64,000 nt of DNA from Microbulbifer pacificus (lineage in GTDB: Bacteria > Pseudomonadota > Gammaproteobacteria > Pseudomonadales > Cellvibrionaceae), in NCBI RefSeq assembly GCF_033723955.1, contig NZ_CP137555.1, positions 310,001-374,000 on the forward strand. The letters are read 5' to 3'. Below are positions 45,516-52,671 of this stretch, in pieces. Positions within the stretch are counted from its first letter, which is position 1. Each line of letters opens with the position of its first letter. The position numbers and the translations under genes are program-made. The notes under the pieces were generated by a model. The model was given only the letters and a program-made list of their open reading frames with translations. It searched no databases and was not told the DNA's origin.

Positions 45516-46490
45516 TTACTGTGCCGCTCCGCCATCGGAGGCTTGATCACCCCGCAGCGCGAGCGGCTGGCTAAAGGTAAGGGAGCGATAGGGAAATGGA
45601 ATTTCCATGCCCGCCTTATCCAGCGCCCTTTTGACTGCGCTGACCACCTCTCCCTGGGACTTACGCTCATCCAGTGGCGTGGAGCCCGCCCACCAGGTGA
45701 CCTCAATTTCGATACTGCTATCGGCAAATGCGTGCGGAAAAATCTGGATCGGCTCATCGTCGCGCACAGACTTGCAGGAGGCCACCGCCTGCTCGATGAC
45801 CTTCACCGCCTCGAGCAGATCCACGCCGTAGCCAACGCCGACAATGATGGTAAAACGACGTTTATTGCGGTTTGTCAGAATTTCCACGGGATTTTTGAAC
45901 AGGAACAGATTCGGCACGATCACCAGTTCCCCGGTGGTACGACGGATGGCCGTATTCCGCACGTCTACTCGCTCTACCCGCCCCTGTACATTCTCGCACT
46001 TGATCACGTCGCCGGCTTCAAAGGGGAAATTCCACAGAATCAGAATGCCGGCAAAAAAATTCTCAAATACATCTTTGAAGGCCAGCCCCACCGCCACGGA
46101 GAGCAACCCCAGACCACCGAGCGCCTTGGCAGGCGTCAGCCCCGGGAACAACACCATGGCACTAAACGTTACCCCGATTACCCAAATGACAATCTTGGCG
46201 AGGCGTACCAGAAGATGTTGTAAGGAGGGGCGTCGCCCGGTTCTTTTGGCGAAGCGGAACACAAAGCGTCCGATTACTTTCGCCATCAACCAGGTCACAA
46301 CCAGTATCAACAGGCTGGCGACAAAAAACGGGATATGACCGAGGAACCCCTCCCAGATATTGAGAATGGAGGCGGTCACCGCATCCAGAATTTCGGGAAA
46401 TGACGACGGTGCTGCCTTGGCGAGCTCCAGCGATTCAGCGAGTTCCTCTGCATTGCCTACCCCCGGGGGACTAGTTTGCGCCTGCCCCAT
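45516..46490 (-). CDS. small-conductance mechanosensitive channel (MscS family)
   Basis: A 324-residue channel that opens under membrane tension to protect against hypo-osmotic shock. Three membrane spans lie at about residues 50-150, the pore-lining third span being GLGLLSVAVGLAFKDVFENFFAGILIL. The beta domain (FEAGDVIKCENVQGRVERVDVRNTAIRRTTGELVIVPN) and the C-terminal alpha/beta cage follow. ATG 46490 has GGAG six bases upstream and overlaps the TGA of the upstream oxygenase gene (TGATG), which indicates translational coupling. An earlier TTG at 46502 is in frame but less likely. The Ala/Gly-rich C-terminus is short. Confidence 0.93.
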   Translation of the reverse strand: MGQAQTSPPGVGNAEELAESLELAKAAPSSFPEILDAVTASILNIWEGFLGHIPFFVASLLILVVTWLMAKVIGRFVFRFAKRTGRRPSLQHLLVRLAKIVIWVIGVTFSAMVLFPGLTPAKALGGLGLLSVAVGLAFKDVFENFFAGILILWNFPFEAGDVIKCENVQGRVERVDVRNTAIRRTTGELVIVPNLFLFKNPVEILTNRNKRRFTIIVGVGYGVDLLEAVKVIEQAVASCKSVRDDEPIQIFPHAFADSSIEIEVTWWAGSTPLDERKSQGEVVSAVKRALDKAGMEIPFPYRSLTFSQPLALRGDQASDGGAAQ

Positions 46491-47248
46491 CACTCGCTCC
46501 AACCGGCGAACTCACCAAGCCGCAGCCACTTGCTGGCGATCCACTTTTCTCCTTGCAACACCGGGCTGCCACCGTGCAACGTCAGGTAATCCAGATCGCC
46601 TTCATCGTTGGCGTATGAGAAAAACAGGCCACAGCCCTTTTTCGGCAGAATATCCAGCCCCAACTTCGGGAAAATCGTCGAGCCCCCGGCATCCACATCA
46701 TTCAGATACATGATCATGGTACCCACACGCTGGCCGCCCATGGCCAGCACCTCACGATTACCGGGGCGCTCAGGGTCAAAAAAATCGTAATGGGGTCGAT
46801 ATTCCGCACCGGCCTGATAGTTAAGAATCTGCAGAGGCTCGCCTCGCTCTTCAGGCACGCCCAGCAATTGGGCGATACGGGACTCTACGGCGGCAATCAG
46901 CGGTGTTTCCCGCTTGCGGAAATGGGTTCCAGAGCTGGTGCGTACGTCTTCCAGATCAAAGGTGCCAATTTCAGAATTGACGACACGGGACCGCGCCATA
47001 TGCGGGCGCGACATTTCAATGAGGGCATCGCACTCCCAGTGCGACAACAGATTGCCGAACAAAATGACGTTGGGTTGCCGCATCGCCAGCAGCACATCCA
47101 CCTGTCGGTCACCCAGTGCAACCTGATTTGAAGATGCTTCAAAAATGCGAAAGCGAGCACCGTCGTCGGGCATATGCCCGCCCGGATTCCCACATTCCGG
47201 ATTGCGAACCCGCTGCTGCTGATCCGGCTGAAGTTCCGTAAACTCCAC
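46490..47248 (-). CDS. 2-oxoglutarate/Fe(II) oxygenase, prolyl 4-hydroxylase-like
   Basis: A 252-residue double-stranded beta-helix dioxygenase. Iron ligands are His153 and Asp155 (RPHYDFFDPE) and His225 (LTLHGGSPV), and Lys235 (GEKWIASKW) binds 2-oxoglutarate, all in prolyl 4-hydroxylase alpha-subunit spacing. GTMIMYLNDVDAGGSTIFPKLGLDILPKKGCGLFF is the family core. I chose GTG 47248 because AAAGGAG lies six bases upstream; the open frame runs 76 codons further with no conservation. Bacterial homologues hydroxylate proline in proteins such as EF-Tu or free substrates. The target here is unknown. The overlap with the channel gene is odd functionally. Confidence 0.9.
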   Translation of the reverse strand: MEFTELQPDQQQRVRNPECGNPGGHMPDDGARFRIFEASSNQVALGDRQVDVLLAMRQPNVILFGNLLSHWECDALIEMSRPHMARSRVVNSEIGTFDLEDVRTSSGTHFRKRETPLIAAVESRIAQLLGVPEERGEPLQILNYQAGAEYRPHYDFFDPERPGNREVLAMGGQRVGTMIMYLNDVDAGGSTIFPKLGLDILPKKGCGLFFSYANDEGDLDYLTLHGGSPVLQGEKWIASKWLRLGEFAGWSE

Positions 47249-47440
47249 GAGACACTCCTTTGTCCTCTGCCAAAACGGCACCTGTCTGTTCAGCACCGTA
47301 TTGCGGATAGAGTATAGCCCCGCCAACTGCCTCCCATGCAACCCCCTGCGCCCCAGGCAAGGCGGCCAGCTACGGTGACGCTGAACCCTGCGCGGCGGAT
47401 AATGTCCTAGGTGATATTTACCGATCCTGTAGGGGGAACC

Positions 47441-47956
47441 ATGAACAAGCACGGACCAACATTTAGCGCGCTGCACAGGACCGCAAGCAGAGTCGTTCTG
47501 CTGGCGCTGGTAGTGCCATTGATGATCTTGCAGGGCTGCGCCACCCTGTCGCCCGATTTCGAAACCCCAGAAGTGCAGGTAACCGCGCTAGAGCCGCTGC
47601 CAAACAACCAAAGTGGCGACCTACGCTTTCGCATCCATCTTCGGGTCTTCAACCCCAACGACACAGACCTGGCGCTTTCCGGTCTTTACTACACGCTCAA
47701 GCTGGCGGGTCACAAGGTAATCACAGGCACCTCCAGCAACCTGCCGGTGATACCGGCTTACGGGCAGAATGCGATTGTCGTGGACGCCTCGGCCAACCTG
47801 ATGGGGTCATTTATGGCAGCCGCGCAACTACTGCAGATGCAGGGCAATACCGTGCCCTATGAGCTGGAGGCCAAACTCGGGCTTCAGCGCTCCATCCTGC
47901 CCGCTATCCGGGTGACCAAACGGGGAGACATTCCCCTGGGCCAGTACCAACGCTGA
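47441..47956 (+). CDS. LEA type 2 (Water stress/hypersensitive response domain) lipoprotein
   Basis: A 171-residue lipoprotein: signal MNKHGPTFSALHRTASRVVLLALVVPLMILQGC with lipobox LQGC near residue 33, then a LEA14/WHy-type beta-sandwich (VQVTALEPLPN, FRIHLRVFNPNDTDLALSGLYYTLKLAGHKVITGTSSNLPVIPAYGQ). The VFNPN and LxGxxYxLxL patterns are characteristic of this fold, thought to buffer desiccation or osmotic stress in the periplasm. ATG 47441 follows a GGGGGAA site; the GTG at 47411 is rejected because it would precede the signal. It is a single gene; no function has been proven for bacterial members that I can cite. Confidence 0.87.
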   Translation: MNKHGPTFSALHRTASRVVLLALVVPLMILQGCATLSPDFETPEVQVTALEPLPNNQSGDLRFRIHLRVFNPNDTDLALSGLYYTLKLAGHKVITGTSSNLPVIPAYGQNAIVVDASANLMGSFMAAAQLLQMQGNTVPYELEAKLGLQRSILPAIRVTKRGDIPLGQYQR

Positions 47957-48020
47957 GCCTCAGGACTTCCACTTTGGCTTTGGAGAGAAAGGAAGATTCG
48001 AAGGGGATATGAGGAAGGAA

Positions 48021-48044
48021 GGCCGGAGGAGTACACCTCCGGCC
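48021..48044 (-). terminator. GC hairpin after the anti-sigma gene
   Basis: GGCCGGAGG and CCTCCGGCC with a six-base loop, 26 bases past the anti-sigma stop. There is no T tract, so it may need Rho or act as an RNA 3' end stabiliser. The stem core is the same as that of the terminator at 22796. Confidence 0.45.
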
Positions 48045-48069
48045 AGATCGGATCCGGGCGCGAGTAAAA

Positions 48070-48504
48070 TCAGCGCCGCGCCGCGAGAATACCGCCAGTC
48101 ATGGCAGCCATGGAGCTGAGAATCCCCAACCCGACCAGGCTGTACAGACTGATGCTCTGTTCCGCCAGGGACGCCAGCACCTGATCCAGGGGAAACTGCC
48201 AGCAGACGATGGCTGAAGCGGCCACTACCGCGGCGTACTGGTAACGGGTCGCACGACGCTCGGCGCGTTTTGCCGGCACCGCTGGCAACTCTGCCATTAC
48301 GCGCTCGCAAAAACCGTCGTCGTCCACATGGGGCTCGCTAAATTGCAGCTGTTGCGACAGCCAGGTGTCGAAATCCGGCTCGCTGCCTTGCGCAAACTGA
48401 GCGGACTGAACCACACCGTCTCTGATCACCATACCTGTAGAACCACCTGTCGTGTTCTCAAATTCATTCTTGAGTTCCGTAGACTGCTGTTTGAAATCAG
48501 CCAC
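48070..48504 (-). CDS. putative membrane anti-sigma factor for the ECF gene upstream
   Basis: A 144-residue protein I do not recognise by family. The cytoplasmic N-terminal 95 residues are acidic and polar (DFDTWLSQQLQFSEPHVDDDGFCERVMAELP, which resembles the start of anti-sigma zinc-less helices). Two membrane spans follow, about residues 88-110 (YQYAAVVAASAIVCWQFPL) and 118-140 (ISLYSLVGLGILSSMAAMTGGIL). It begins with GTG behind a perfect AGGAGG and overlaps the sigma gene stop by eight bases. Location and topology make it the cognate anti-sigma factor; this is inference because no anti-sigma domain is clear. Confidence 0.7.
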   Translation of the reverse strand: MADFKQQSTELKNEFENTTGGSTGMVIRDGVVQSAQFAQGSEPDFDTWLSQQLQFSEPHVDDDGFCERVMAELPAVPAKRAERRATRYQYAAVVAASAIVCWQFPLDQVLASLAEQSISLYSLVGLGILSSMAAMTGGILAARR

Positions 48505-49051
48505 TGACTACCTCCTCTCGCCAGGCCTGCAGTAATGTCTGCAATTTGGCCCGCGCGCGATTGACATGGGATTTTACCGTGCCCAGCGGCAACTTCATAA
48601 TACTCGCGGCTTCTTCGTGTGAAAAACCGCGCTGCATACACAGATGTACTGCCTGACGCTGGACGTCACTCAATTCCCCCATGGCCGAGTTCAGATCTCT
48701 GGCCATCCCCAGTTGCAGCGCTTCTTCGACGCTCTCATTGGCCTGGGCTCGATCAACCGCATCCTGGTCCACGTCCGGCGCATTCTTGCGCTTATAGCTC
48801 ATGACCAGATTGTAGGCAATGCGATACAGCCAGGTGCTGAATCTTGCATCCCCACGGAAAGCAGGCAGCGCCTTGTAGGCCTTGATAAAGGCCTCCTGCG
48901 CCATGTCGTCGGCAAGAGCCTGGTCGCCATCGCACAGCTGACGGAGCGAGAATCGCAGCTGTGACTGATAGCGACGAACCAGCTGGGCATAGGCCCGCTG
49001 GTCCCCGTCTTCGACGACGCGCCTTATCAGATCCTCATCATCGAGGCTCAT
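48497..49051 (-). CDS. ECF-family RNA polymerase sigma factor
   Basis: A 184-residue sigma-70 family factor of the RpoE-like ECF class. Region 2: AYAQLVRRYQSQLRFSLRQLCDGDQALADDMAQEAFIKAYKALPAFRGDARFSTWLYRIAYNLVMSYKRK. Region 4: LSDVQRQAVHLCMQRGFSHEEAASIMKLPLGTVKSHVNRARAKLQ. It lies 12 bases after a coiled-coil membrane protein gene and overlaps the putative anti-sigma gene, all on the minus strand. This is a different lineage from the ChrR-linked factor at 29869. The stimulus is probably an envelope signal, given the two membrane-protein partners. No self-promoter could be assigned with confidence. Confidence 0.92.
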   Translation of the reverse strand: MSLDDEDLIRRVVEDGDQRAYAQLVRRYQSQLRFSLRQLCDGDQALADDMAQEAFIKAYKALPAFRGDARFSTWLYRIAYNLVMSYKRKNAPDVDQDAVDRAQANESVEEALQLGMARDLNSAMGELSDVQRQAVHLCMQRGFSHEEAASIMKLPLGTVKSHVNRARAKLQTLLQAWREEVVSG

Positions 49052-49063
49052 GGATGGCCGTCC

Positions 49064-49990
49064 TTAACCTACTTGCTGCTGTTGATCGAGTTTCCAGTTG
49101 ATAAAGCGGGCCACACCGATAAACAGCGGGATCAGGCCCAGACTGCCGGCACCCAGACCACCGGCCGCGGTCAGCCAGATGAAGATCGCTGCGCCCACGG
49201 CAATCAGGGTGAAGCCCCGATCCTTGACGTTGGCACTCCTCTCCCCTTCCATCGCATCCAGCAGCTCCGGCGGAATATCGCGGCCTTCCGACACCATACG
49301 GTTGATGTTTTCCATCAACAGCTGCTTCTTGCGGTAGCTATTGCGGGTCACCAGCCACACGATCAGAATCGGCGTGCCGAACACCGCCAGTATGGCAATG
49401 ATGCCGATCAGCCACTCCATATCCCGTGGGCGGTACTGTTCGATTTCGTGCACGTGCATATCGCGTTCCGCACGCTCGCGAGCACTTTCCATGCGGTCCC
49501 GCGCACTTTCCACCCGTTCCCGGGCGCGTTCAGCCCGCTCCCGCGCACGCTCCGCGCGCTCCATCTCGGCCTTGATACCGATTTCGATATTGCGCGGCAC
49601 AGATTCCAGTGCCTCATCCACCACCAGGCCCCTGTCGTCGAGAATGCCCTTCTCTTCGAGCTTCTCGTAGATTCGGCGGGTTACCGCTCCACCGAATTCC
49701 TCACCAAGGTTGATTTCCACATTGGCGCTTTCACCGTTTTCATCGCGGGCGTGGATGCGCAGGGTGCCGTCTTCCTGGCGCACAATCCGCACCTGTTTGG
49801 TGACCTTTTCCTCCGGCGCCGGCGCAACCCTGGGCACTGGCGGCACTGGTGGCACGGGCGGTACCGGTGCCACCGCCTCTCCGGACTCCTGGGCTACCAG
49901 GGCTCCTGACATCCCCATGGCCAGGGACGCAGCTACCGCAAAAGCCCAGACCGGTGACCGGCGCTGTACGTTTGAATGACTCGCTCTCAT
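49064..49990 (-). CDS. signal-peptide, coiled-coil, DUF6249-like membrane protein heading the ECF operon
   Basis: A 308-residue protein. Residues 1-33 are a signal peptide (WAFAVAASLAMGMSGALVAQ), followed by a PVPPVPPVPPVP proline repeat, an acidic domain (QVRIVRQEDGTLRIHARDENGE), and a highly charged helix made of repeated RAERARER/ESARDRMESARERAER units from about 140 to 180. Two membrane segments come next (MEWLIGIIAILAVFGTPILIVWLVT and FTLIAVGAAIFIWLTAAGGLGAGSLGLIPLFIGV), with a cytoplasmic linker that includes ENINRMVSEGRDIPPELL. The last part resembles DUF6249 proteins. Context suggests it senses or transmits envelope stress to the sigma factor. ATG 49990 gives the signal peptide at the N-terminus; upstream open frame is dropped. 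Confidence 0.75.
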   Translation of the reverse strand: MRASHSNVQRRSPVWAFAVAASLAMGMSGALVAQESGEAVAPVPPVPPVPPVPRVAPAPEEKVTKQVRIVRQEDGTLRIHARDENGESANVEINLGEEFGGAVTRRIYEKLEEKGILDDRGLVVDEALESVPRNIEIGIKAEMERAERARERAERARERVESARDRMESARERAERDMHVHEIEQYRPRDMEWLIGIIAILAVFGTPILIVWLVTRNSYRKKQLLMENINRMVSEGRDIPPELLDAMEGERSANVKDRGFTLIAVGAAIFIWLTAAGGLGAGSLGLIPLFIGVARFINWKLDQQQQVG

Positions 49991-50461
49991 TGGTGTTTTC
50001 TCGCTCTTGCTCAAATTGGCCCCGGAATCAGACCCGGCTACAGACACCCGGGACACGGTTCCTCTGGGGAAGGCGCCCCTCTGGCGCCAGATTGTACCTT
50101 TATTGACCACCCCGTATCAGTGGCAATCGTCATCAATTCGCAATCCGGCCTTCTGGCCGGCTGCCGGGGTCGGTTCAGCCTTACCCGTTCAGCAGATGGA
50201 CGCGGGAGAATTCCCGTTTGGATGCATCAAGCGCGAAAATTTCTGCTGATGCCTATCTGGCGAAAATCCGACCAGCAGGCAGAGATCGGTCTAAATCACA
50301 GTTGACACTGGATACCCATACAGTTACCTTGCTGGCGTACAAGTCAATAACAACTCGGCTAAATGTCCGGGAAAGGGTTTGTCCGGGAAGAGCTGCCCGG
50401 AACACAGTCGATAACAGCGACTGCGCTTATCAACAATTAGCCAAGACAACAGGAGGCCCTT
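49991..50461. other. 471-base divergent spacer (ECF operon / yebG)
   Basis: No gene is visible. The left part should contain the ECF-operon promoter. On the minus strand TGATAC, 17 bases and TACAAT (50128-50100 region) is a weak sigma-70 candidate, and a GGCGCC pair forms a small inverted repeat. The right part holds the yebG promoter with its SOS box and a leader of about 125 bases. Confidence 0.4.
50302..50330 (+). promoter_or_regulatory. yebG promoter with LexA (SOS) box
   Basis: A consensus -35 TTGACA (50302-50307), a 17-base spacer and -10 TACCTT (50325-50330). The spacer is occupied by CTGGATACCCATACAG (50308-50323), which matches the gammaproteobacterial LexA box CTG-N10-CAG and 12 of 16 bases of the CTGTATATATATACAG consensus. 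LexA bound here would block RNA polymerase. Confidence 0.85.
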
Positions 50462-50758
50462 ATGGCGGTAGTAGCAGTTTGGAAATGCGATAGAGACGGA
50501 GCCATGTTCGACAACAAGAAAGACGCCGAAGAACACGACAAGATGCTGGAACTGGCCGCAAACATCACCGCGCTGATCGAGCGCCATGTTGCGGGCGTTT
50601 CCGAGGAGGCGAGCGAAGAGATCGGCCTGATGCTGGCGAAGCGTCGCGAGGTCCTGGCCAGAGCCTGTAAGGGCAAGCCGGAAGATCTGCTCACCGAAGA
50701 TGAAGAATTCACCGCCACCCAGAGTGAGAACGTGACGCCGCTCGCGGCCAACCTGTAA
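50462..50758 (+). CDS. yebG: YebG family DNA-damage-inducible protein
   Basis: A 98-residue protein of the YebG family, an SOS-induced gene of unknown biochemical function in E. coli. The conserved part reads MAVVAVWKCDRDGAMFDNKKDAEEHDKMLELAANITALIE, and the C-terminal half is helical and acidic (GLMLAKRREVLARACKGKPEDLLTEDEEF). The AGGAGG site five bases before the ATG predicts strong translation. A LexA box sits in the promoter spacer, so the SOS control known in E. coli appears conserved here. It is a single gene with its own terminator. Confidence 0.92.
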   Translation: MAVVAVWKCDRDGAMFDNKKDAEEHDKMLELAANITALIERHVAGVSEEASEEIGLMLAKRREVLARACKGKPEDLLTEDEEFTATQSENVTPLAANL

Positions 50759-50861
50759 ATCGCGCTGTTCGGCCGGTCCTGCGACCAGCCGAGCAACGCA
50801 GGGACATCCCTTACCCCTTCCGGGAAAGTGGAAATCCCCCCTTTTTCCATCCCTGTACTGT

Positions 50862-50885
50862 GCCCGGCCCCCGCCGGGCTTTTTT
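50862..50885 (+). terminator. rho-independent terminator of yebG
   Basis: GCCCGGC, a CCCC loop, GCCGGGC, then six T residues, 104 bases past the yebG stop. Confidence 0.88.
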
Positions 50886-50925
50886 GTGCCCGGCGGTAAG
50901 CGCCTGGATTGCTACAACCTGTCGA

Positions 50926-51318
50926 TCAGAACACGCCAGCAATATCAATCAACGCCAGCGCAATGATCACCAGCCAGGTCAACGCAGTGCCGAAAAAGCG
51001 CCCGGGATGGTAACCACCCTTGCCGCCGACGAGGCCAAAGGCGTGTAGCAGCCTGGCAAACACCAGCGTACCGCCAAGACAATGCAGCCACAGCGGCGCC
51101 AGGCCATTGATCTCGGCGATCAACATCAGGATCAGCGCCAGCGGGATATATTCCACCGCATTGGCATGGGTCCTGATGCGGATCTCGCCATCTCTGTCAC
51201 CCCCAGTTCCCAGCCCAACCTGACGGCCACGCCGGAAACTGACCACTCTGAACGCCAGCGCCATCACCAGCAGCGCACACAAGCCCGCGTAGAGCGAGGT
51301 AATTTCTACATTCTGCAT
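50926..51318 (-). CDS. MAPEG family membrane protein
   Basis: A 130-residue protein with four membrane spans of the eicosanoid and glutathione metabolism family. The signature is RTHANAVEYIPLALILMLIAEING (compare RaHANaxExxP), followed by FARLLHAFGLVGGKGGYHPGRFFGTALTWL. Bacterial homologues may have glutathione transferase or peroxidase activity on lipid hydroperoxides; the substrate here is unknown. AAGGAC lies five bases upstream of the ATG. It begins 39 bases after the amidohydrolase gene on the same strand and may be read through from it. Confidence 0.9.
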   Translation of the reverse strand: MQNVEITSLYAGLCALLVMALAFRVVSFRRGRQVGLGTGGDRDGEIRIRTHANAVEYIPLALILMLIAEINGLAPLWLHCLGGTLVFARLLHAFGLVGGKGGYHPGRFFGTALTWLVIIALALIDIAGVF

Positions 51319-51357
51319 TCTGTGTCCTTACGTCTTATTGTGAATCTGGAGGTGCGA

Positions 51358-52671
51358 TTACTGCCGGTAAGCATGTCCGGTACCCGCCTGCGGGTGCAGA
51401 TAGCGGTCCCGCAAGCGCGTTGAGCGATTGACCAGCGACTGCGGCTTGCCATCGATCAACACGAATTCCGCGAAGCTCGTAACCTCCAGGGGATCACCAC
51501 TCCACAACACCAGGTCCGCCTGGCTACCGGGGGCGAGCACACCGCCTTCCAGGCCAAAAATAGCGGCGACATTGGCGGTGATGGCCTTTACCCCCTCTTC
51601 CAACGGCAGGCCGTAGGCCACCGCGTTGCCTGCGCCCTGGCGCGAAAGGTAGCTATTGTGAGACCCGGCATAACCCGGGCCACTGATCGCCACGACAACA
51701 CCGGCCTTCTGCATCAATGCCGCATTGTCCAGGCGTGCCCCCAGTTTCTCGAAGGCATCCGGAGAATTTCCCATGGCGTCGATAACCACCGGCACCCGGG
51801 CAGCGGCCAGCTGGTCCGCCACCATCCAGCCTTCCGCGGCGCCCTGGATAATCGTCTTCAGCTTGAACCTCTTGCTCAGCGCCAGCACCTGCAGGATATC
51901 GCTGGCGCGGTTGGCACTGATGAGAAGAGACTGCTCGCCATTAATCAGCGGCTGCAGTGCCTCGAGATCGGCGACGGAGAAATCCAGTTCCCGCCACTCG
52001 CCCCTGCGAATGGCATCGCGGTTACCCGCGTATTCCACCGCCTGCTGCAGGGCACTCTCAATCTGCTGGTAGGCCCGCGCGCGACTGCCGCCCGCCAGTT
52101 GCGCGCCGTACTCGCCAAAGTACACTTTTTGCACCAGCCCGGATTTGGTAACGCTGTCGAAGTCTCCGGTGAGCTTGATGGCAAACCCCTGCCCGGCGAA
52201 GATTTTTTCCTCACTACTCGGCACCACCACTGCCCGGGTGAGCCCGCCAGCGCGGTTGAATGGAATCAGGGTGGAATGCGGATTGAAGGCTACCGATGGA
52301 TCAAAGCCGGCACCTATGGAGGTATCCGTTACGGCACTGTCGTTGGTGGAGGCCGCGGCACCGATCTCGGTCAATCCGAGTTCGCTGCTCGGGGCAATCA
52401 AGCCCGGGGTTACCACCTTGCCGCGGCCGTCGATCACCAGATCCGCCGCCAGGTCTCCCAAGTCCTGCGCTACCTGCTCGACACGCCCGTCACGCACCAG
52501 CAGATCGCCCTGTTCCAGGGTGCCCTGATCACCAAGAGTGATGATCTTTGCATCCTTAATCAGCACGGTCTGTGCCTGCGCTGCCCATGTCATCCCGGCG
52601 AAAACCACCAGGGCGATCCGTGTGGCAGCCTGGAATATTTTGTTGGGAGAGAAATTATTAACGCACATCAT
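51358..52671 (-). CDS. amidohydrolase-fold protein lacking metal ligands (putative pseudoenzyme)
   Basis: A 437-residue secreted member of the amidohydrolase superfamily. A signal peptide spans residues 1-34 (ending MTWAAQA), then the beta-sandwich start VLIKDAKIITLGDQGTLEQGDLLVRDG and the TPGLIAPSSELGLTEIG stretch. That stretch is where the HxH metal pair should be. No His is found there, nor at the barrel positions corresponding to NHC, FHH and HSD of its partner gene. The C-terminal AAIFGLEGGVLAPGSQADLVLWSGDPLEV closing motif is intact, so the fold is preserved. Its ATG overlaps the partner stop by four bases. A structural or regulatory subunit of a heteromer is the simplest reading. Confidence 0.85.
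   Translation of the reverse strand: MMCVNNFSPNKIFQAATRIALVVFAGMTWAAQAQTVLIKDAKIITLGDQGTLEQGDLLVRDGRVEQVAQDLGDLAADLVIDGRGKVVTPGLIAPSSELGLTEIGAAASTNDSAVTDTSIGAGFDPSVAFNPHSTLIPFNRAGGLTRAVVVPSSEEKIFAGQGFAIKLTGDFDSVTKSGLVQKVYFGEYGAQLAGGSRARAYQQIESALQQAVEYAGNRDAIRRGEWRELDFSVADLEALQPLINGEQSLLISANRASDILQVLALSKRFKLKTIIQGAAEGWMVADQLAAARVPVVIDAMGNSPDAFEKLGARLDNAALMQKAGVVVAISGPGYAGSHNSYLSRQGAGNAVAYGLPLEEGVKAITANVAAIFGLEGGVLAPGSQADLVLWSGDPLEVTSFAEFVLIDGKPQSLVNRSTRLRDRYLHPQAGTGHAYRQ

Noticed and set aside
47248..47476. 76-codon N-terminal extension of the prolyl-hydroxylase-like gene
   Set aside because: Cys/Arg/Trp-rich, unlike any domain, and the GTG at 47248 has an excellent ribosome site.
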